A DNA stretch of 64,000 bases from Amborella trichopoda (taxonomy: Eukaryota > Streptophyta > Magnoliopsida > Amborellales > Amborellaceae). A program made the translations under genes and the position numbers. This document shows positions 24,658 to 36,585 of this stretch, piece after piece. Position 1 is the stretch's first letter; the number at the start of each line of letters is the position of its first letter. The stretch spans positions 412,450 to 476,449 of the forward strand of contig NW_006496103.1 in NCBI RefSeq assembly GCF_000471905.2, read 5' to 3'. The notes below the pieces were generated by a model. It ran no database searches. It worked only from the letters and a program-made list of their open reading frames with translations, and was not told where the DNA came from.

Positions 24658-24728
24658 GGGGAGAAACCCCAGTTTACTGCTTTACTGAAGGGTAAAACAG
24701 TAGAAACCTTTTTAGAGAGAGAGAGTCA

Positions 24729-26592
24729 ATGCTGTTTGGTGAGGGTTTTTTAGCAAGCACTTCTTGGCCAAAACTTGCAAATACCTTGGGGATTTTTCTG
24801 ACAAGCTTCAGGAGGTGCAAAGCTTCGCAGCATGATTGCAAACCTTTCCCAGAAGTGACGAGGCTTTCTGAGCAAGGAACATGGCTTCTCGAGGCCTTAG
24901 CAGGATTTGCAGAGATGCCCTGTCAAAGTTCCAATGCTCCTTCGGTCGTTCTGTTGTTGAAGGGGAGGTCGAAGAGAGTTCAGAGGGCTTTGTCAGTTCT
25001 CTGGTTGTTGGAGGAGAAGGAGAAGGGGCGGCATTGAGTTCACCGAAAACTTAGCAGAATTCCAATGAGCTTTGGTGAAATGCTGAAGTGGGAAACAGGG
25101 AGAAGGGCAATCCATAGGGTCGCAAGGAAGCTTTTGGGTATTTTCAGTGGTTTTTGTCAACTCCAGCAACGAGCAGAAGGCGAAAAGGATTTTCCCGGTG
25201 AACAAGAGTGGATTCCCGATGGAGAGGGGAAACACCGGTGGGAACCTGAAGGGTCGTGGGACCATAACGATCATGAAGACAGAGGGCCATTGGGCAGTAA
25301 ACGTTTGTCCTCCGCACGCGCGATGACAGGCTACGCAGCAAGTGTCAGGCTGCATGTCTGGATTTCAAGAGCACATGCGACGAGTGCTAGCAGCTGGAGC
25401 GAGGCATTAATATGCCTTGGTTCGCAGGTCATTGATAATCCTTGGCTGATCGCGAGACAGCGATTCCCTCCTGGTGGCGATAGTCTTGCCTTTGACTGTG
25501 AGACGGTGATTCCATCTCAGTGGGAAAACGGTGATCGTCCCACCCTAGTGAGCACAGTTTCTTCGTGGTTGTGTGAATACTTATTGCTTTTGGATAAAAT
25601 CCCTCTGATCGATGCCTTCTCAACGATCAGCCAAGGTCTTTAAAGCTTCCAGGGTACAAGCTTCTTCAAACAGGGGCCTCGTTGCTATTGAGGACGAAGA
25701 TCCCCTTATTATTGAGAATGAACTGCATCCCTCTACTCAGCATCCTGTCTTTGAAGGTGATAGTGAGTACAACCTGATAATCATGAGCAACAAGGCGATC
25801 CCTCTTTCTACCTTGAGAGGGAGCCACGCACCTTTTGCTCAAAGGGAGCCAATCATAGGTTCAGTGTTTGTAGTCACCTCCTTTTCAAGGCAAGTCATTC
25901 ACCCTCTTGTCTGGCGCATCCGGGGAGGCTTTGTTGTATTGCGGTTGTGATGCCCTTTCCTACACAAGTCACCAGGCTTAATCACTGTAATGTGGCTGTA
26001 GACAACGACCTTGATCTTCTTAGAGCCGCTTATCAACTTTTCAGCTGGGCTTCTCTCTTTGAGCTAATCATGTTCCCTTCTTTGGCGAAGAGGCTGATAG
26101 ACAGCCTTTTAGACTTCGATGTTCCTTGCACTGACTTGTTTAAAATGACGGTGAATAAATTACTCTACAGGCTCGGGAAGTTTATCTTTAGAAGAATCAA
26201 CTTCTATTGAGGAGTATCCCTCTATTAGGCGTTTACTTAAGTTCTTTCCAGGGCCTCTGACTGTCGCTGATTCTGCAGTCACACACTTAGGTAACCTCAA
26301 AACCAACTTGCTCGTGCGTCAGTTCGCTCACCCAGATTTCAAGATTTTGCCTTTGGAGGTTCCCTCGATTGCTAGAGAAATCGCTTGCTTTGAGAATGAG
26401 GATGACATGACGATTCTTGAATGCTACATCAACGATCTGGAAGGCTTGCTTGTTGTGGCCCGGGAGGTAGGAAAGGACCCATTCTCTCTTCAATTGGTGC
26501 GTGGGGAATACCCTCCTTTGGTCAGAAAGCTTGCTCTCCTTCAAGAAGCAGCTTTAAAGAACGGAATCAAGTGGACACAACAAGACCATTAA
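24729..26592 (+). pseudogene. Antisense ORF region of element B (aORF-like)
   Basis: A run of open stretches on the strand opposite to gag-protease, ending 26592, convergent with the coiled-coil-like region that ends near 26720. The best coherent parts are 25612-25950 (starts MPSQRSAKVFKAS, acidic IEDEDPLIIENELHPS) and 26308-26592 (MLVRQFAHPDFKILPLEV, IAREIACFENEDDMTILECY). Codon-like composition and lack of low complexity suggest it once coded. Known parallel: Grande and other Tat-lineage elements carry an antisense ORF of unknown role between the coding region and 3' LTR. I do not recognise a domain. It is broken like the rest of B. Confidence 0.5.
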
Positions 26593-26717
26593 AGGCTTAG
26601 TCTTGAGACTTGAGTGGACACTCTCGTTTATAACCCTTTGTACACCAATTCTTTGTTTTGATAATGTCGATAATTATATGAATTTTTTGTTATATGAAGG
26701 AAGTGGCCCTTTTTTGC

Positions 26718-27533
26718 TTAAAGTATTTGTACGACATGTCTTTCGCTCTTCTGTCTTCCTCTTTTATTGCTTTCATCCCTTGTTAGTGTGAGACGAAAAA
26801 GAATATCCCACCTTGCCATGTGGCAGCTTGTCGTGGCTTCAATGACCTCAAATGGGGGAGCAGTGGCTTCCTCACCCCTTAGTGTTTGATTGCAGAAGGG
26901 TTTGATTGCAGAAGGGCTCATAATTCATGGTTCTCATGATTCGATGAGCCTGCTTGCTATAAATGCTCCAGTCTGGGGGAGCATTGGCTTCGATTTGAGA
27001 TGCATTTTTCTCGAGCTCATCATAAGTCTTAGCCTCAGAAACAAACGCCTTTAAATTCTTTGATGCGATGCGTAAGATCTCCAATTGGCTCTGGAGATTA
27101 CCAGCCTCGCTTCTCTGCTCTGCCATGGGGTCTTGTTTCTGAGAGCCAGAGGGATGACTCTTGTCTGCCTGTACTTCTTTTGGTTGTCGGTGATCTCCTT
27201 GTTCAAGGAGGATGGAGTTTGGAGAACCTTTCGTGGCAGTTGGTTCTCCAGTTCTGCCTCTAGGAGAACGATGGGGACATGCAGAACCTTTTGCTGGTCT
27301 GATGTATGGGTGACCCTTGGTGCTGGAAGGTCCACCTCTGGGGCTTCCTAGGGCTCAGGGGCTACTTTTGTCTCATCATTTTTTTCTGGCAAATTAGAAG
27401 TAAGAGGAGAAGGTTCGGCTTCAGGAGACGATAGCATGACCTTAGAGTGGTGGCAATGTATACTTGGGTGAATGGGGGTCAAAGGGAGGATCTTGCCTTG
27501 TCTTTCCTCTTCTTTGAACATATTCGTGATCAT
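26718..27533 (-). pseudogene. Post-protease coiled-coil-like region of B
   Basis: It matches the A region 16600-17395 in order: a PPxP/Ser-rich part, PRVTHTSDQQKVLHVPIVLL near 27275-27335, a charged stretch and PPFEVIEATTSCHMARWD near 26810-26860. Reads as a separate protein or a C-terminal extension of the polyprotein. No known domain. Being shared by two elements in the same place after protease, it is a real part of the group. Confidence 0.6.
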
Positions 27534-28390
27534 TCACCCCATATCCTCAACGTCGTCATGAGACGAAGGTCTTGTCTCTCTCACAGACTTTCGATCATAA
27601 TCTTTTGGCTTTTCTGATGTTGGAAGGTCTGTGAAATAGCACTTGGCATCGGTGTAGTGGGTTTCAGCTACAGGGAACGGTCTTTTGTCATCATAGACCT
27701 TGTGTTGTCTTCCATCTCGACTGTACTTGAAACATTGGGGGAGCGTGGCAGGAAGTACCCCCTGATCATGAAGCCAAGGATGACCAAGCAAGACGTTGTA
27801 AGAGGTATCAGTGTCGATTACATAGAACTGAGCATAATCGTTGAGATCACTAATCTTGAGGAGAAGACGCACTGTGCCAGCTAGCTTTTAACCTGACTTG
27901 TTGAACCCTTCCACGGTGATGTGGGTAGAAGTGAGGTTGTCAAACCCTAATCCCAGTCGGGTGAGAATCCTTCTTGAGATCAGGTTAACTGCTAACCCTC
28001 CATCCAGCATGATCCGATTGAGAGGGTAGGCATGCAGTTCACCATTCACAAAGAGGGGGCGATTGTGGAATTTGCCTCCCAACTGAAAGTCATCTTTGGA
28101 AAGGACATTGCCAGGCACCCACTTAGAATGGCTAGGTCAACCTCAATAGGTTTCACCTTAGTCTCGTACACCTCTGAGTTAAAAAGAGCTTGGACCAGAG
28201 CCATACGATAATCTCTAGATAGCAGGAGGGCATCATAGATACTTAAAAGGGCTGGAAGCTTTCTCAAGTGCCCAATTACATCGTAGTTCACTTTATCCTC
28301 ATTAGTCTTCTGTGTTCTTGATCTAGTCACTAGTGTAGGTGGTAGGGTAGGTTTAGGAACAGGCTTTGGTTGAGTTTTGGTTTGTGACAC
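27534..28390 (-). pseudogene. Protease region of B
   Basis: Seen on the - strand: VIGHLRKLPALLSIYDALLL, GGKFHNRPLFV, MLDGGLAVNLIS, then FYVIDTDTSYNVLLGHPWLH and VYDDKRPFPVAETHYTDAKC. These are the same blocks as in A at 5781-6387 and 16401 onwards and fit the aspartic protease of Tat/Athila-type Ty3/gypsy elements. Broken fossil. Confidence 0.8.
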
Positions 28391-29732
28391 TGGCTGACCT
28401 TATTGCTCAGCCAATGCAGTTTGGGTTGATGGGGAAGTGATAGGGACTTGTATTAGGGATGTAGAAGTCTGGGGTTTAGGTTTAATAGAAGTGAATGATC
28501 AGGAAGTTTGAGGACCTTGAGCTTTTGAGGTGTGGGTTGTAGCTTCTTTCCCAATCTTAGACCCTTTTTCCCCGTGCTAGTTGGTACTTCCAAGATTTGC
28601 ACCTTGTGGGAGGCCTCTTTGGAACAAGAGTCCGAAGATGGCTCGGTCTATGATCGGGTTGACAGGGCATCGACAATTGTCGAAAATCCAACCGCCTGGG
28701 CCAGCATCTCTTTGAGGCGTTCTTGCTATGACGTGGTGAGGCTGGTGCCCCCAAACTCTTTGTTTAGAGTGTCAAAATCTAGGCATCACCGAGCGATACC
28801 TGCAAAAGGAATATAGGAGGGGAAAGGAGAAGAAGAGTTAAAACGTTTTGGACAGCATTTTACATCGCCACCGGAATTGGACGTTTGCAGGGGGTATCTA
28901 AGGTCATGCCCCGACTTTGACCATCGTGGGGTGCTTTTAACATCGTCACCCATTTTGGCCAACTCCTGAGATATTGATAACTCAGGGCCGTCTGCCTGAT
29001 TGGACCATAATATGAGGCGAGCTGCACCTGGGATGAAGTCCCGCAAGGTCGCTAGTGGAGGAAGGGGCCTGAGGAATTCTTACTCGACTAGAGGCTGAGG
29101 AAGATGGTTCCTTCGGCGGGCTGACCTAGGTGCTCACTGTCTCCATCGGAATCCCTGAGGGGGTGTTTGGACCTCCCTATCAGACTGTTGAGTGGCTCTA
29201 GCTTGGTTGACTACCTCATGCTTTAGGGATTTGGGCCTACTTTACCCATAGTAGACTTCCCAGGGCTGAGAGGTCGAGGGCTCTGAAAGGTCCAGTGCAT
29301 GCTCATGAGGGGCTTTTAGTGGGGCTTCCTCTTGAATGGGAGTGAGGGCTTGGACGTGTCCTGAGAGAACTGCACAGACAATGTGGCCTTGCTGGACTTT
29401 CTCCGCCACTATGGCATCGAACCCAGTGCACTCCTAGAGTTCATGACCCCATACTTGGTGAAAGGGGCACCAGAGTTTTTTCGTGCCCTGGGTAAGACGC
29501 TTAGGCTATCTGGCTGACTTGAGGGTGATAAGACCCTGCTGGAGCATTACCTCAAAGAGGGCCTGCAGGGGGTCTTGCTCAGTATTTTGCTAGGCTTATG
29601 TCAGGGGTCTTCTTGCACAAGCGGGAGAGGGACTTAAGGGTGTCTTGCTGGGTGGCCTTGAACCTCCTAGCGCTCTTGCATGTTTTTTCCCAAGCGTCTA
29701 TGAAATCCAGTGCACTCACTAATGTCATGACC
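28391..29732 (-). other. Gag-protease spacer of B
   Basis: Pro/Ser/Gln-rich reading on the - strand with the KEMLAQAVG-type helix near 28680-28710 that is also found in A. No catalytic domain recognised. Confidence 0.45.
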
Positions 29733-31205
29733 TCAAATTTGGTTGTATGCGCACCAGAGGTTCTCGGTCCCTAGAGGTAGGAACTTGGGCTGCCTTGTCA
29801 GCTTTGGAGTGGGGATCCCTTCTTCGAGCATTATAGAGAAAAATGCACGAAGAATAGAGGGTATGTCGTCGTCCTCTTGGATGGTGACTATGTGAGGTGC
29901 CTCAGCTGCCCCAAATTCGTTTTTCACCTCTTCGAGCTTTATCTGGCCTTTATTTATAAGGGCTTCAATAGTGTCATTGAGCTTGTAGCAGTCATGAGTG
30001 GGGTGCGCTACTCTCCTATGATTGGTGCAGTACTTCTCATTCGACTCTTGCACGGGCGACTCTACATTGGTGACCTCTAGTAGCTGGATCATGTTCTGCT
30101 CTAACAACACTTGGAGCAGTGTAGGGGTCCACTCTGTGTCAAAGGGGTAAACCTTGTTTTGGTGGTGGGTCCAATAGTCGTTTTGCTTACTGTTTTTAGG
30201 AGGCGAGACCGCATTGTAGGACTGCTTCTTGCCCCTGACCTGAGGCGTCTGTGATTTAGAGAGGTTGAGAGTTCGGGGAGCCGCTCCTTTGGTGTCAGTC
30301 ATGGTGATAGCCGCGCTGATCACTACTGGAACGAGAGTTTGAGCCAGAGGATTTCTAACGAGGGTTTTCGTGATGCTTGAGCAATCCCTCGATACGAACT
30401 TCCTTAGAGATGAACTCTGACATGGAGGGTGGATTGGATGCCTCGACATGTTAGGCGATCTCGGGAAGCATGTTTCATAAGCATGTCTAGACTACCTCCT
30501 TCTCAGTCATGGGGGTGGTGTGAAAGTGTGCCAACTCTCTCCATAGAGTGATGAACTTGTCAACCGGCTCACCAGTGTCTTACATGAAGGTGAGGAGCTC
30601 GATGGTTTTCACGTTCATTTGGACTTCATAGAAGCATTGGTAGAACAACTACTCCATTTCTTGCCAAGTGTGCACCGAGTTTCGGGGGAAGCCGAGCATA
30701 CCACTAGAAGGCTGGTCCTTCGAGAGTCTCGACGAACTGGTAGAGGAGGAGACGTCAGTCAGCTACCGTCTCTCGGCAGGCCGCTCGGAAGTGGGCAGTA
30801 TGCTTGTGAGGATACGTGGTACCATTGAACAAGGGGAGTTTCCCTTTTTGATAGTTTGGGGGAAACGACACCTGGTTAATGTACGAAGGATACGACTTTT
30901 GGTAGAGTGGCATCTTCTGCATGCCGGGGAGATTGTTCTTGAGGATATGGGCCACCATAGCATCTATGTCGATTTGGGAGACCTCGCGAGAAGAGGCGTT
31001 GTCTTGGGAGACTAGAGGGGGAGTTGTCTTGGGAGACCGGAGGGGGAGTCTTCCTAAGAGTTGTGTCCTCACTGGTCGGGGAATCAGACGAAGAAGGGGA
31101 CCTAGAAGCCTCTAGGCGCTCCATATTTTTGAGGATGGCTTGCATCATTTCCTTGAACTTGTTCATCCGCTTCTTCTGATCGTCGTTCGGGTCATTGATC
31201 ACCAT
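29733..31205 (-). pseudogene. gag region of B
   Basis: Read leftward: an acidic/Ser-rich N-terminal part (DDQKKRMNKFKEMMQAILKN near 31150), QIDIDAMVAHILK, PLYQKSYPSYINQVSFPPNY and HTAHFRAAC (30800-30980), then a Cys/His segment near 29960-30020 (KYCTNHRRVAHPTHDCYKL) followed by NDTIEALINKGQIKLEEVKN. The Cys/His spacing and the lysine-rich flank are those of Tat-like gag. A's gag has the same blocks. Decayed; the family uses gag for particles that hold element RNA. Confidence 0.8.
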
Positions 31206-32538
31206 GGCCTTGATTGTTTCTTCGGGGAGGCCATGGTCAGGTGATGCAGCGGACTGTAGAGGTTGGAGAGCCGTGCGTGGTAAGTCATTCTGGAGGGGCT
31301 CGCTTGCCCTGACTGGACTCGGGCTTTGTATGCCGATCTTGTGAGGACCCGTTCTTGACAGTCTTGAGACCGTGACTTCTGAGTGGTTATCACCGAATAG
31401 TATTCCTGGACTTGATCAGGTTCCTAAGTTTGAAGAGGGAAGAAGGGATTGCAAGGCAGGAGGTCATCAGGGGTGGTGACCTCAACTGCCTTGGAGGTTC
31501 CCCTAGTCAGGATCTGCGGGCCTTTTTTTTGCATGATCCTGAGGCGGCTGTGGACCTCATTCTAGAACCGAGCCTTAGACCTGGAATATCCCGTTTTATT
31601 TGAACAGGCGAGGGTCATGTCTATGAGATGGAGAAGGGATTGGGGCCCAAGGATGGAGGGCAGATTGGGTTCTTGTCTTAGAGTCTGAAGGCCTCTATCT
31701 GACATCAAGTCGTTGCTCCGAATTCCTTTGTGAGGCCCGGGGGTTCGGTTGACCCAGGGATGGCTCAAGATGGTACTCTTAGGGAAGACCTTTGAATATC
31801 AGAGCTCAAGGTGCTTGCCTCAAGTCAGGGAAGTGAAAAAGGAAGAAGCTAGTATGTGACTCCACCTGAGTTTGGATCCGAGAGTGACCTGCAAAGATGG
31901 TGCATGTGCATCTTTAGGGTTAGCCGTCAGGGTGACTTAGGGGTCAGCCCAGGCTTGGTCAATGAGTTCAACCTGAGGAGGCTGAGACCCACGAGCTTGT
32001 GCTGTGAACGAGGAGTCGGGAGCTTGTCTCTCACAAGGTGAAGCTGTGTACCGAACCTCCAGGTGCGGAGGCTCGGAGTAGTGAACGAGCACAAGAGGTT
32101 GCCTTACGGTGAACCTCAGGAGCGACGGCAGTTTGCTTGCCTTTCTCAAGGATGGATGGGGCAGCCTTCTGACGTACTGCGGTAGTATGACTAGTAGGAG
32201 ATTTGCCAGTAGCAGGGCGTGCGACAGCAGGAATGCTTCTCATGCAAGGGGCCTTGGTGGAGAGTCCGCCAGGGCGAGAAAGCGGGGAGGCAGGGACCTT
32301 TAAGTCCCCTCTCCCACCAATTCAGGTGAGAACCTGGGAGCCAGATCATGAGTCCTTACTCAGAAGGAGAGTAAGGAAGGCGGCTTGAGCGACTCTCTTC
32401 CTTGGGATAGCCACGAGTGCAGGGATATGGAAGTCCCCAACCCAGATGAACGGGTTGAGTAACCCAGGTGCCATTGAAATAGGTGCAGAAAGCAGAGAAA
32501 TTGGTCAAACAAGAGCAAACCGACTAAGGGGTAGTAAG
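31206..32538 (-). other. Leader of B
   Basis: 1.3 kb between PBS and gag. It resembles A 1232-2839 in places (for example 32300-32480 against about 1316-1500). No recognised domain. Confidence 0.45.
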
Positions 32539-32557
32539 TCCCCAGTGGAGTCCCCAA
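32539..32557 (-). other. Primer-binding-site-like segment of B
   Basis: On the - strand TTGGGGACTCCACTGGGGA starts two bases after the LTR end AACCA. It is conserved in place with A. It resembles PBS sequences I associate with large Tat-type plant elements; tRNA identity not assigned. Confidence 0.6.
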
Positions 32558-32559
32558 GC

Positions 32560-35171
32560 TGGTTAGGTGCCTTGATCTCTCCCTCCGGATCTAGGTGATC
32601 TGGCGGCAGATATCTCGAGTTTCTGGTGAACTAGGGATTTGAGATCGCTCTTTCGGAACCTTGCTCGAGGGCAAGGGAAGGATTACCAACCAATGAGGGA
32701 GGAATTTTAGGCGAGTTCGGCACTTACTCAGGCTGGCTCATGTGGGTGCTCTCTTATATCACAAAGAAAGCCCCCCAACTGCTTGAGCTGGTTCGAAATC
32801 GCCTCCCTTGACTTGTAATCCTCTTGTTTTTTCTACACAACAATTCTATGGTTACATTGTAAAACAAGTGGGTCGAAGGGACCCACCCTTGTCTTAAGGC
32901 AATGCACGTTCACATGAGAAGGCGATGAAGTGCAAGGTTTAGTGAAAGATAGAAAAGAGAAGAAAACCTATCGTTAACGTGGGGGTGAGACTAGCATGAC
33001 AACTAGAAATTACCGACTCGTAGTGGTAGCAAGATGCGCATGATTCTCGGGACCAGCATGTCGGTAATACTACCCAAAACCGAGGTCGACGCCCCGATGA
33101 TAGGCTAGGTCTACCCTCAGTCAAGTGAGAAGAGAAAGAGGTGAAGAGGAAAGAACGAGATCGAAAAGAGAAAGGCAAGTCTGGACGTCAATAGGCATCG
33201 CGATGGGCAATGTAAGGAGACAGTGCATCCCTTGTGGACGGCTTCAGCTCCTGATGAGGCACACGGTGATAGCTTCACCTAAGTCACACGACAATAGGCA
33301 CGAGATGCAGGGAGAATGGCAATGGGTTTCGATCGTGCGGAGGAAGCTCATAGACAGCAATGAGTGTCGTCAGAGCCTCTAGTGGGCGGCAATAGGTATT
33401 GTCGTCTCCGCTAGATGTGCAATAGAGGGAGACCCCTGCAGGCGGCAACAAGCTTCACCGTCTTGGTTCTTCACTGAGACGTCACAGCTACGTCTGTGGG
33501 CGGCGATAGCCAGTGCCATCTGCAGACTTCACTGGAAGAAAGAGACAGATGAATGGAAGGGGAGGGGGACACATGCATGGCGCTACCATTGCCACGCACA
33601 ACTGTTAGGACCAAGGGAGAGTCAAGCACGGCACTACCACTGTCGTTCACAACCTTTGCAAGGAACTCAGATGAATAAGGGGGAGAAGAGAGAGAGAAGG
33701 AGAAAAAAAAGAAGAAAGAGAAGGTTTACCTCAACCTAAGGGGTACCGATCAAAAAGTTTCTCTCACCTCACTCCCTCTCCCAAACATGACACCACAATG
33801 GTAAGAAAGAAAAACTTGTATTAAGTGAAAACTTTCTCTTGTGTGTGTATTCCTTTACCTCTTCTTTTTTTGTGCATAAAATGATGGTACGTATATATAT
33901 GAGTATGCCCCAAACATGGGTGGATGATCAAAAGTAACCCTAATTGCTGGAAATTAAGATTAAAAGAAATTAGAAAATAGGATGAAAAATGACAGCTTTG
34001 CCCCTTCCTAACGAGTCGTGGAATTCAACAATAGTCCCTGTGTTGCCCTAGGACTTGCGTGACCTTGTATAGCTGATCCGGGATCATTCTAGTGCTTGGT
34101 TCATTGTAAGATGATTGTTTTCTTGTAGGGCTCGGCATGGTGATCGATTTGATACCAACTTCAAGCCATGGATTGTGTTTTTGGTGCACGATCATGTGAC
34201 TTGAAATTTGAGTAGATATTGGAACTTTGGATCGATTGTGTATTCGTTCCTTGATGTTTTTCTGTGTTTTCTTCACTGAATCACACTAAGCATGTCACTA
34301 CGATCATGGGGCACCAAACACAGCTTGATTTGGTGGCCAAATAAAGATTTTACGAGTTTGGAATTTTGGCCAGAATCAAGGATTCCGGTGACGGAATTTG
34401 CAGTTAGTTCGTCGGCTTCGTGTGCAAAATCTAACCGTAAATTATGTACGGGGTGTCAGAGATGGCCTGAGACCTTACACTCGCAATGGAATTGGTCTTG
34501 CATCGATCTGGCTCGCGAATGGCATGATTTGGCCACTCTAGCGAGGCATGACGCTATTGAATTTCTTGCACTTTTCTTCACGGATCAACAACTCATCTCT
34601 AGCTTTTCTTCGTGCTCAAGTATCGTCACGAGGGGTGCCGCATATCGAATAGCTCGTCTTGACTAGACGAACATGCTCACCAAATTTGAGCACAATCAGA
34701 CTTAGGAAGAGTGAGATATGATCATCGAAAGTTACTAGTCGCGATTGTCCCTTCAATGGTGTAGTGTTGCAGGGTGGCCGCATGAGAATAGTGTGCGGCT
34801 TCTCCTGTTTCACTCTTTCACCAATAACGTCTTTTTAAAATGTGTGATTGAGCTGAAACTTGACCCTTAGGAGCTTTCAACCGTGCCAAATCCAATGGTG
34901 GTGGTCCCAAAGCGATTTGAGATGCTGAAAATGTAGCTCTAGTTATAGGGGTCCATTTCAGGGTGCTAAAGGCTGATTCTGTCAGAACTATTTCTCTGTC
35001 TGCACTACGTTAGATATATCAAAAGGCATCAAAACATTGCAGGAGATTCTTAGGAGGCGTCATGAAGATGTTAGGCAGTTCTGGGGTTAGTTTGAGACTA
35101 TACGAATTTCCACTACTTGCTAGGCCTTTATTGAACGAGGGCCCCATGTTGCGGAAAAATACCTTCCAACA
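32560..35171 (-). repeat. 5' LTR of B (right copy)
   Basis: Length 2612 bp, begins TGGTTAGG (on +) and ends CTTCCAACA. It aligns over its full length with 18733-21355. Right of 35171 the sequence no longer matches the left copy's flank. Confidence 0.85.
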
Positions 35172-36239
35172 CCGGATTGCCATACACCGGAGTCTCCTCT
35201 CTCAGGGCACTCATCCTGGAACTTCCCACTACAGTTTCGCTCACTAGCACATTCGTTGCTGGAACCCTAGCAGGGGCCTCCCTACGCCTTTAGTAGAACC
35301 TCCTTCACCTGCTAAACTACCGGTGAACCCCCAGTGAACCCCCAACCACTGGAACCCCCCTTGCTCATTGTAGCAACCCTGTGTCACTACCAGAACCCCC
35401 ACCAGGAAACTTCCTTATGCCCACTGCAAGTTCCCTCTGGAATACTGCACTCCTCACTGGGATGGCCCTCTACAGAAACCCGACAAAAACCCCTCTGCTA
35501 CAACCTTGGCCGGAACTTCCTGCTCACCCAAGTTCCCTCTGTGAAAACTTGGCCGGAACATCTTGCTCACCCAAGTTCCCTCTATGAAAACTTGGCCTTT
35601 TTCCCCCTTTCTGTCAGACCTCTCACCATTAAAATGCCTTAGGGTAAACGTTAAACGTTTTTTACCCTTCTTATTAGACTACCTGGCCTAATCATGCCCT
35701 TCACAAAAGAGGAAATGATGTCAGGGCAGCAAGAGGCTCTAGGCCATTTCTGAAAAGGCCAAGGGCAGTTTTGGAAGCCAAGTATGCTAGAATTTCAAAC
35801 AGTACTGGGCTGGACTGTCTCGGGCGAAAATCCTGAACCCGAGCTTGCGAAACTCCATGCGATATTGGGCCAGGTCAAGTCAAGATAGAACCCACACCTG
35901 AGCCCGAGATGTCCTCTTAATTGCAGTGGGCCGAGTCATACCGGGCCAGGACCCAAACCTGGACCTCACATCCTAGTCATCGGTTGCCATTATAGCCTAC
36001 GGTGATGCCCCCGCAAGGGTGATCCACACTTGTGACAAAGTTTTCGTGTGAATCTTCCTTTTATAGAGCACCTAGCACGGCCCCTACACATGCCCCATAC
36101 ACGTGTACACTCTAATTTTCATGTGCACTCGACGAGCTCCCCAGCCGCCATGCACACGAGCACACACTTGCTAAAACAAGAACCTCAGCCGTCGTGCTCA
36201 CCTTCTACATTATGTGTTGGCCGCCGAGGCATTCGCCCT
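35172..36239 (+). other. 3' part of A (or a relative) after B
   Basis: Noncoding by eye. A phrase of about 44 bp with CACCCAAGTTCCCTCT and AAAACTTGGCC is repeated at 35524-35600. Motifs near 35840-35960 (GGGCCAGG, CCCGAG) resemble the inverse of B near 24550-24600, which places this stretch upstream of an antisense region as in B. Confidence 0.45.
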
Positions 36240-36585
36240 TCTACGATGGTCCAAACTGCATGACCTTAAACTGCGAGGTGATAGTCCAAGCCGCATGACT
36301 TTAAACTGCAAGGCACTGGTCAAAGTCGCAAGACCATAAATTGCTCGACATTGGTTGCAGTTGTAGGACCTTAAAATGCATGACACCGGTCCGTACTGCA
36401 ACACTCTAAAACTGCCTAGCCATGGTCCGAGCTATATGACCTTAAACTATAGTTCCCGTCCTAACCGCATGGGAATAAACTGCTTTGCACAACGGTCCAA
36501 GCTACATGACCCTAAACTATAGTGCATATCTTGGTCGCATGACGTTAGACTGCTTTGCTCAAGTCCTGACGGCATCACCTTAAAT
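36240..36585 (+). repeat. Degenerate 35-50-bp repeats, inverse of the B array
   Basis: Seven or so units with CATGACCTTAAACTGC and GGTCCAAGC-like parts. This is the reverse complement of the unit in 23170-24088. Units are more diverged here than in B. Confidence 0.75.

Larger units (their letters stand above)
18733..35171 (-). mobile_element. Element B: 16.4-kb non-autonomous Tat-like Ty3/gypsy element
   Basis: It is bounded by direct repeats 18733-21355 and 32560-35171, read on the - strand as TGTTG...AACCA LTRs, with a purine tract beside the left copy and a PBS-like stretch beside the right copy. Internal order on the - strand is leader, gag, protease and coiled-coil-like region; then an opposite-strand ORF region, then several tandem arrays, then the LTR. 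No RT, RNase H or integrase recognised. Gag/protease are close to those of element A. By eye the LTRs differ by about 15%, so this is an old insertion, broken in many places. No clean target-site duplication was found (left ctgac, right ccgga). Confidence 0.8.
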
